Below are positions 60,630 to 64,000 of a DNA stretch of 64,000 nucleotides, in pieces. Positions within the stretch are counted from its first letter, which is position 1, and every line of letters begins with the position of its first letter. The stretch spans positions 1,674,001 to 1,738,000 of the forward strand of contig NZ_SDMK01000001.1 in the NCBI RefSeq assembly GCF_004123295.1, in the 5' to 3' direction. The translations under genes and the position numbers were made by a program. Below the pieces are notes generated by a model. That model had not been told where the DNA came from and did not search any database. It worked only from the letters and a program-made list of their open reading frames with translations. The DNA comes from Silvibacterium dinghuense. GTDB taxonomy: Bacteria > Acidobacteriota > Terriglobia > Terriglobales > Acidobacteriaceae.

Positions 60630-63600
60630 ATGCCCGACTTCCTGCGCCGATATTCCTGGTCGTTTCTGTCCCCCCTGCCCGCCCTGCTTAGCGCCGTGAT
60701 GGCTGCTGGCTCCCCCGCCTTCATGCACGCCCAGGCATCCTCCACAAGCGAGGACGCTCACCAGGCCTTCTACAAGGAAAAGATCCAGCCGATCCTCTCT
60801 TCACACTGCTACGACTGCCACTCTGCCGATGCAGGCGCGGCAGCTGGTCTTCGCGTGGATGACCGCGCAGCACTGCTCAAGGGAGGCAAAAGCGGCCCGG
60901 CGATCGTTCCTGGCAAACCGGAGGAGAGCCTGCTGCTCGAGCGCGTGCTCACCACGGACGTGAAGCAGCGCATGCCGAAAGGTGACGACCCGCTTCCGGC
61001 AAAAGAAATCGAGCAGCTGAAGGCCTGGATTGCCGACGGAGCCGCGTGGTCTGAGGCGACGCCCTCATCCACATCCGCGCCTGAGCCATCCACTCCGCCG
61101 GCGAAAGAGATTAAAGCCTCGCTGACGCGCGTTCCCTATCCTCGTCCAGCAACGCCCGCACAGCTTGCGTTCTTCGAAAAGAAGGTTCGCCCTATCCTGG
61201 TGAACCGCTGCTATAACTGCCACTCCGCGGCCTTCAAAGAAGCCGGTGGCCTGCGCGTCGACGTGGGCATCAGCATCTTTGCCGGCGGCAAGGACGGTGC
61301 GGTCATTATCCCCGGGCATCCGGAGGAGAGCCTGCTGATCCAGCGCGTCAAGTCTTCCGACCCGAAGAAGCGCATGCCCCAGGAGAGCAACGAAGCACTG
61401 CCTGCCGACGAAATCGCCACGCTTGAAGCCTGGATCAAAGACGGCGCCGCATGGCCGGACGAGACCGAGAAGCTGCCGCCGACTCCGGAACGCCTGCGCC
61501 GCATCTATCCGCAACTGCGCGCGGAATGGTGGTCCTGGCAGCCGCTGGCGCATCCGGTCGCGCCGGTCATCGCAGGGGACACATGGTCATCGGGCAACAT
61601 CGATCGCTTCATCCTTGCAAATCTTCAGGCAAAGAAGCTTGCGCCCGTCCCGGATGCTGATCCTGCCGTTCTTCTGCGCCGCGTAAGCTACGACCTCACT
61701 GGTCTGCCGCCGACTCCGGCAGAAATTCGCGCTTTCCAGAAAGACCACTCCCCGCAGGCCTATGCTGCGCTCGTCGACCGCCTGCTTGCGTCACCGCAAT
61801 TCGGCGAACGCTGGGGCCGCAACTGGCTCGATGTTGCACGTTATGCCGAGTCCTCCGGCCCTTCGCGCAACATGCCATACCCCAATGCCTGGCGTTATCG
61901 CGATTACGTCATCGATGCTTACAATCGCGACGTTCCCTTCAACCGCTTTCTCACCGAACAGATTGCCGGCGATCTTCTGCCTGCAGCAACGCCTGCGGAT
62001 CATGATCGCCTGCTCATTGCAACCGGCTATCTCGCGCTTGGCCCCAAGGATGTGAATCAGCGCTTCAAAGCCCGCTTCAAGATGGACATCGTCGATGACC
62101 AGATCGACACCGTAACACGCTCCACCATGGCGCTGACCGTCTCCTGCGCGCGCTGCCACGATCACAAGTTCGATCCTATCCCCACCACGGACTACTATGC
62201 GCTTGCCGGCATCTTCACCAGCACGGAAGACGATGCCGGGCTCACCAGCAAGATGGGCGGCAGCAGCCTCGAATACTACGATCCGAAGCATCTCGGCTAT
62301 CTCAGCGACGCTGCCCATGCACCGGTCATTGCCAGCGATATACGCGATAAAGCAAAAGCCGAGCGCGATGCCGCGAAAAAGCAGCTGGACGAAGCTCAGG
62401 CTGCGATCGATAAAGAGAAGAAAGAAGGCACGCACGCCACGCCAACTCCCGAGCAGAAGCAGAGGCTGGCCGATCTGCAAAGAAACTTCGTACGCCTGAG
62501 AGAGAACTATGCATTGCTGGGCGACCTGGGAGAGTTAGGTTACGGCATCCACAGCGTGCGCGACGGAGAAGTCGCAGATACTTCGGTGCGCATTCGTGGC
62601 GTCGAAGAACGTCACGGCCCTACCGTTCCGCGCGGCTTCCTCACCGTCCTTCCAATTCCTGGAACAACACAGATTCCCGCTGGCCACAGCGGCCGTCTCG
62701 AGCTGGCAGAGTGGATCACGAATCCAGCCAATCCCCTCACCACGCGCGTTTATGTAAACCGTGCATGGGAGCATCTGTTCGGCACCGGTCTTGTCAGCAC
62801 GGTCGATAACTTCGGATCTTCCGGAGACAAGCCTGCGAACCCCGCGCTGCTGGACTATCTCTCCCAGGATTTCATGGCCAATGGATGGTCGACGAAAAAG
62901 CTCGTGCGCGAGATCGTTCTAAGCCATGCCTACCGTCTTGGATCGGCGGTCCCACCTGGCTATCAGGATGTCGACCCGGCAGATCGTTTTATCTGGCGCC
63001 ATAACCCCCGCAGGCTCGAGACAGAAGAGATTCGCGACAGCATCCTCGCCTCGGCCGGAGATCTCAATCTCGCTCATCCCTCGGGATCATCCTCGATGGC
63101 ACTGCGCATGATCGAGATTCGCGACGATGGCCCGGTGGTCAGCTCGGTGCTCGATGCTGCCGATCGCAACCGCTATCGCAGCGTCTATCTTCCCCTGTTG
63201 CGCGACGAAACACCGCGCACCCTTTCTGCCTTTGATCCCGTCTCCCAGACGCTCGTATCAGGCAAACGCGAGGTCACGACCGTCCCAAGCCAGGCACTCT
63301 TCATGCTCAACTCACCCTTCGTACGGGAGCAGTCCCTTCTCCTCGCAGAGGAACTTCTACGCGCGCACGGCAGCGATGCAAAGCGAATCCGTATCGCATA
63401 CCAGCGCGTGTTGAGCACAAGTCCATCTGAGGAGGATGTCCGCAGGGTACAAGACTTCCTTGCCGCATATGAGCGGAACGCCGCTCCTGCGATCGGCAGA
63501 CAAACAGTGCAGGCGCACCTGCAAACAGTGGCAGGATCATCGGCTCCACACTCGCTGACCGAAGGTATCGTCCGTGAAGACGGACTCACACAGGACGACG

Positions 63601-63728
63601 CAATCGATAACGAGCAGGCAGATACTGCAAAACCGGATACTGCAAAGCCCGGCTCCGCAAAAGAAGCGGCATGGGCCGCATTCATTCAGGCCCTTTATGG
63701 ATCGGCAGCATTCCAGTTTGTGCGTTAA
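60630..63728 (+). CDS. Di-haem cytochrome-DUF1549-DUF1553 protein (PSD1 type)
   Basis: About 1032 residues. After a signal peptide (SPLPALLSAVMAAGSPAFMHAQ) come two cytochrome c-like domains with haem motifs CYDCH and CYNCH, each followed by PGKPEESLLLERV or PGHPEESLLIQRV. DUF1549 starts around NIDRFILANLQAKKLAPVPDADPAVLLRRVSYDLTGLPPTP and includes SCARCHDHKFDPI. DUF1553 is at ELAEWITNPANPLTTRVYVNRAWEHLFGTGLVSTVDNFG. Such proteins, common in Planctomycetota and Acidobacteriota, pair with DUF1501 proteins. Their substrate is unknown. A GTG at 60606 is an alternative start. Confidence 0.9.
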   Translation: MPDFLRRYSWSFLSPLPALLSAVMAAGSPAFMHAQASSTSEDAHQAFYKEKIQPILSSHCYDCHSADAGAAAGLRVDDRAALLKGGKSGPAIVPGKPEESLLLERVLTTDVKQRMPKGDDPLPAKEIEQLKAWIADGAAWSEATPSSTSAPEPSTPPAKEIKASLTRVPYPRPATPAQLAFFEKKVRPILVNRCYNCHSAAFKEAGGLRVDVGISIFAGGKDGAVIIPGHPEESLLIQRVKSSDPKKRMPQESNEALPADEIATLEAWIKDGAAWPDETEKLPPTPERLRRIYPQLRAEWWSWQPLAHPVAPVIAGDTWSSGNIDRFILANLQAKKLAPVPDADPAVLLRRVSYDLTGLPPTPAEIRAFQKDHSPQAYAALVDRLLASPQFGERWGRNWLDVARYAESSGPSRNMPYPNAWRYRDYVIDAYNRDVPFNRFLTEQIAGDLLPAATPADHDRLLIATGYLALGPKDVNQRFKARFKMDIVDDQIDTVTRSTMALTVSCARCHDHKFDPIPTTDYYALAGIFTSTEDDAGLTSKMGGSSLEYYDPKHLGYLSDAAHAPVIASDIRDKAKAERDAAKKQLDEAQAAIDKEKKEGTHATPTPEQKQRLADLQRNFVRLRENYALLGDLGELGYGIHSVRDGEVADTSVRIRGVEERHGPTVPRGFLTVLPIPGTTQIPAGHSGRLELAEWITNPANPLTTRVYVNRAWEHLFGTGLVSTVDNFGSSGDKPANPALLDYLSQDFMANGWSTKKLVREIVLSHAYRLGSAVPPGYQDVDPADRFIWRHNPRRLETEEIRDSILASAGDLNLAHPSGSSSMALRMIEIRDDGPVVSSVLDAADRNRYRSVYLPLLRDETPRTLSAFDPVSQTLVSGKREVTTVPSQALFMLNSPFVREQSLLLAEELLRAHGSDAKRIRIAYQRVLSTSPSEEDVRRVQDFLAAYERNAAPAIGRQTVQAHLQTVAGSSAPHSLTEGIVREDGLTQDDAIDNEQADTAKPDTAKPGSAKEAAWAAFIQALYGSAAFQFVR

Positions 63729-63745
63729 CCCCGGCAGATTTATAC

Positions 63746-63780
63746 CTTTTCCGCGCACTCGCCCACGATGCGCGGAAAAG
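63746..63780 (+). terminator. Hairpin between the DUF1549 and DUF1501 genes
   Basis: 12-bp stem CTTTTCCGCGCA/TGCGCGGAAAAG with an 11-base loop. It may partly end transcription or protect the upstream message. Confidence 0.5.
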
Positions 63781-63848
63781 CAGCATAGAGCATAGAGCCT
63801 GTTAGGTTCTACACGTCGATCGAATTCATAGCGGAGGCAGGACTCACC

Positions 63849-64000
63849 ATGCACTCGAATTTTTCCTATCCATCCCGCAGAGGTTTTCTGCGCATGTCCG
63901 GCGCGGGCTTCGGCCACCTTGCGCTAACCGGCCTGCTGGGTTCATTGGCGAAGACCGCCGCCGCAGCCGACCTCAACACGAATAACCCGCTCGCGCCCAA
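63849..64000 (+). CDS. DUF1501-family protein, N-terminus only
   Basis: The frame opens at ATG 63849 (GGAGG upstream) and runs off the window. The visible 50 residues have a Tat signal: YPSRRGFLRMSGAGFGHLALTGLLGSLAKTAAAA. DUF1501 proteins start this way and regularly follow DUF1549/DUF1553 genes. They are periplasmic, sulfatase-fold-like proteins of unknown action. Confidence 0.8.
   Translation, partial: MHSNFSYPSRRGFLRMSGAGFGHLALTGLLGSLAKTAAAADLNTNNPLAP

Overview
The window looks like a chromosome segment of a Terriglobia-type member of the Acidobacteriota. The reasons are an Oar-like TonB receptor with a carboxypeptidase-type N-terminal domain, a giant beta-propeller (Reg_prop) sensor kinase, a PadR/HAAS gene pair, a DUF1549/DUF1553 cytochrome followed by a DUF1501 gene, and dispersed GGGTGCCCCA repeats. 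The placement rests on gene content; no ribosomal marker is present.

Bases 1-20310 are GC-rich core genome. An aromatic amino acid operon (trpB-trpA-chorismate mutase-DAHP synthase-tyrA) is followed by a subclass B3-like metallo-beta-lactamase. A minus-strand block then carries a ferritin/VIT1 iron transporter, a NarL-type regulator with its propeller kinase, a DtxR-type regulator and a membrane protein. After it come gyrA, a Yip1-like protein, a PadR/HAAS pair, a secreted protein and the tmRNA gene ssrA.

Bases 20312-44894 are a genomic island of about 24.6 kb inserted at the 3' end of ssrA. The last 22 bases of the tmRNA end recur at the far end. Both ends carry TTTGTAC boxes phased exactly 11 bp apart, probably arm sites for the island's tyrosine integrase. 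The cargo is mosaic: a second integrase, decayed toxin-antitoxin and tRNA pieces, two-component systems, an HxlR-azoreductase-VOC module, a three-gene ABC-3C conflict system, an AbiE pair whose toxin is fused to a WYL domain and a zinc finger, and two divergent, apparently paralogous envelope proteins.

Bases 44895-64000 return to core-like sequence centred on sulfur. There is a GH43-like/discoidin/ricin-lectin protein, two sulfatases, a TonB receptor and the anaerobic sulfatase-maturating radical SAM enzyme. Next is an operon for a rhodanese, a family 2A encapsulin shell and its cysteine desulfurase cargo. The window ends with a di-haem DUF1549/DUF1553 protein and the start of a DUF1501 gene.

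The most striking unannotated signal is regulatory. Both divergent intergenic regions of the sulfur district (about 52.5-53.0 kb and 60.1-60.6 kb) hold short cysteine-rich ORFs on each strand, four in all. They are followed by terminator-like or ribosome-site-masking hairpins just before the structural genes. Three of the four place ATG 6-7 bases after a candidate -10 box, as if leaderless. This resembles the polycysteine leader-peptide attenuators known from mycobacteria and suggests that sulfatase maturation, the TonB receptor, the encapsulin operon and the cytochrome gene all respond to cysteine supply.
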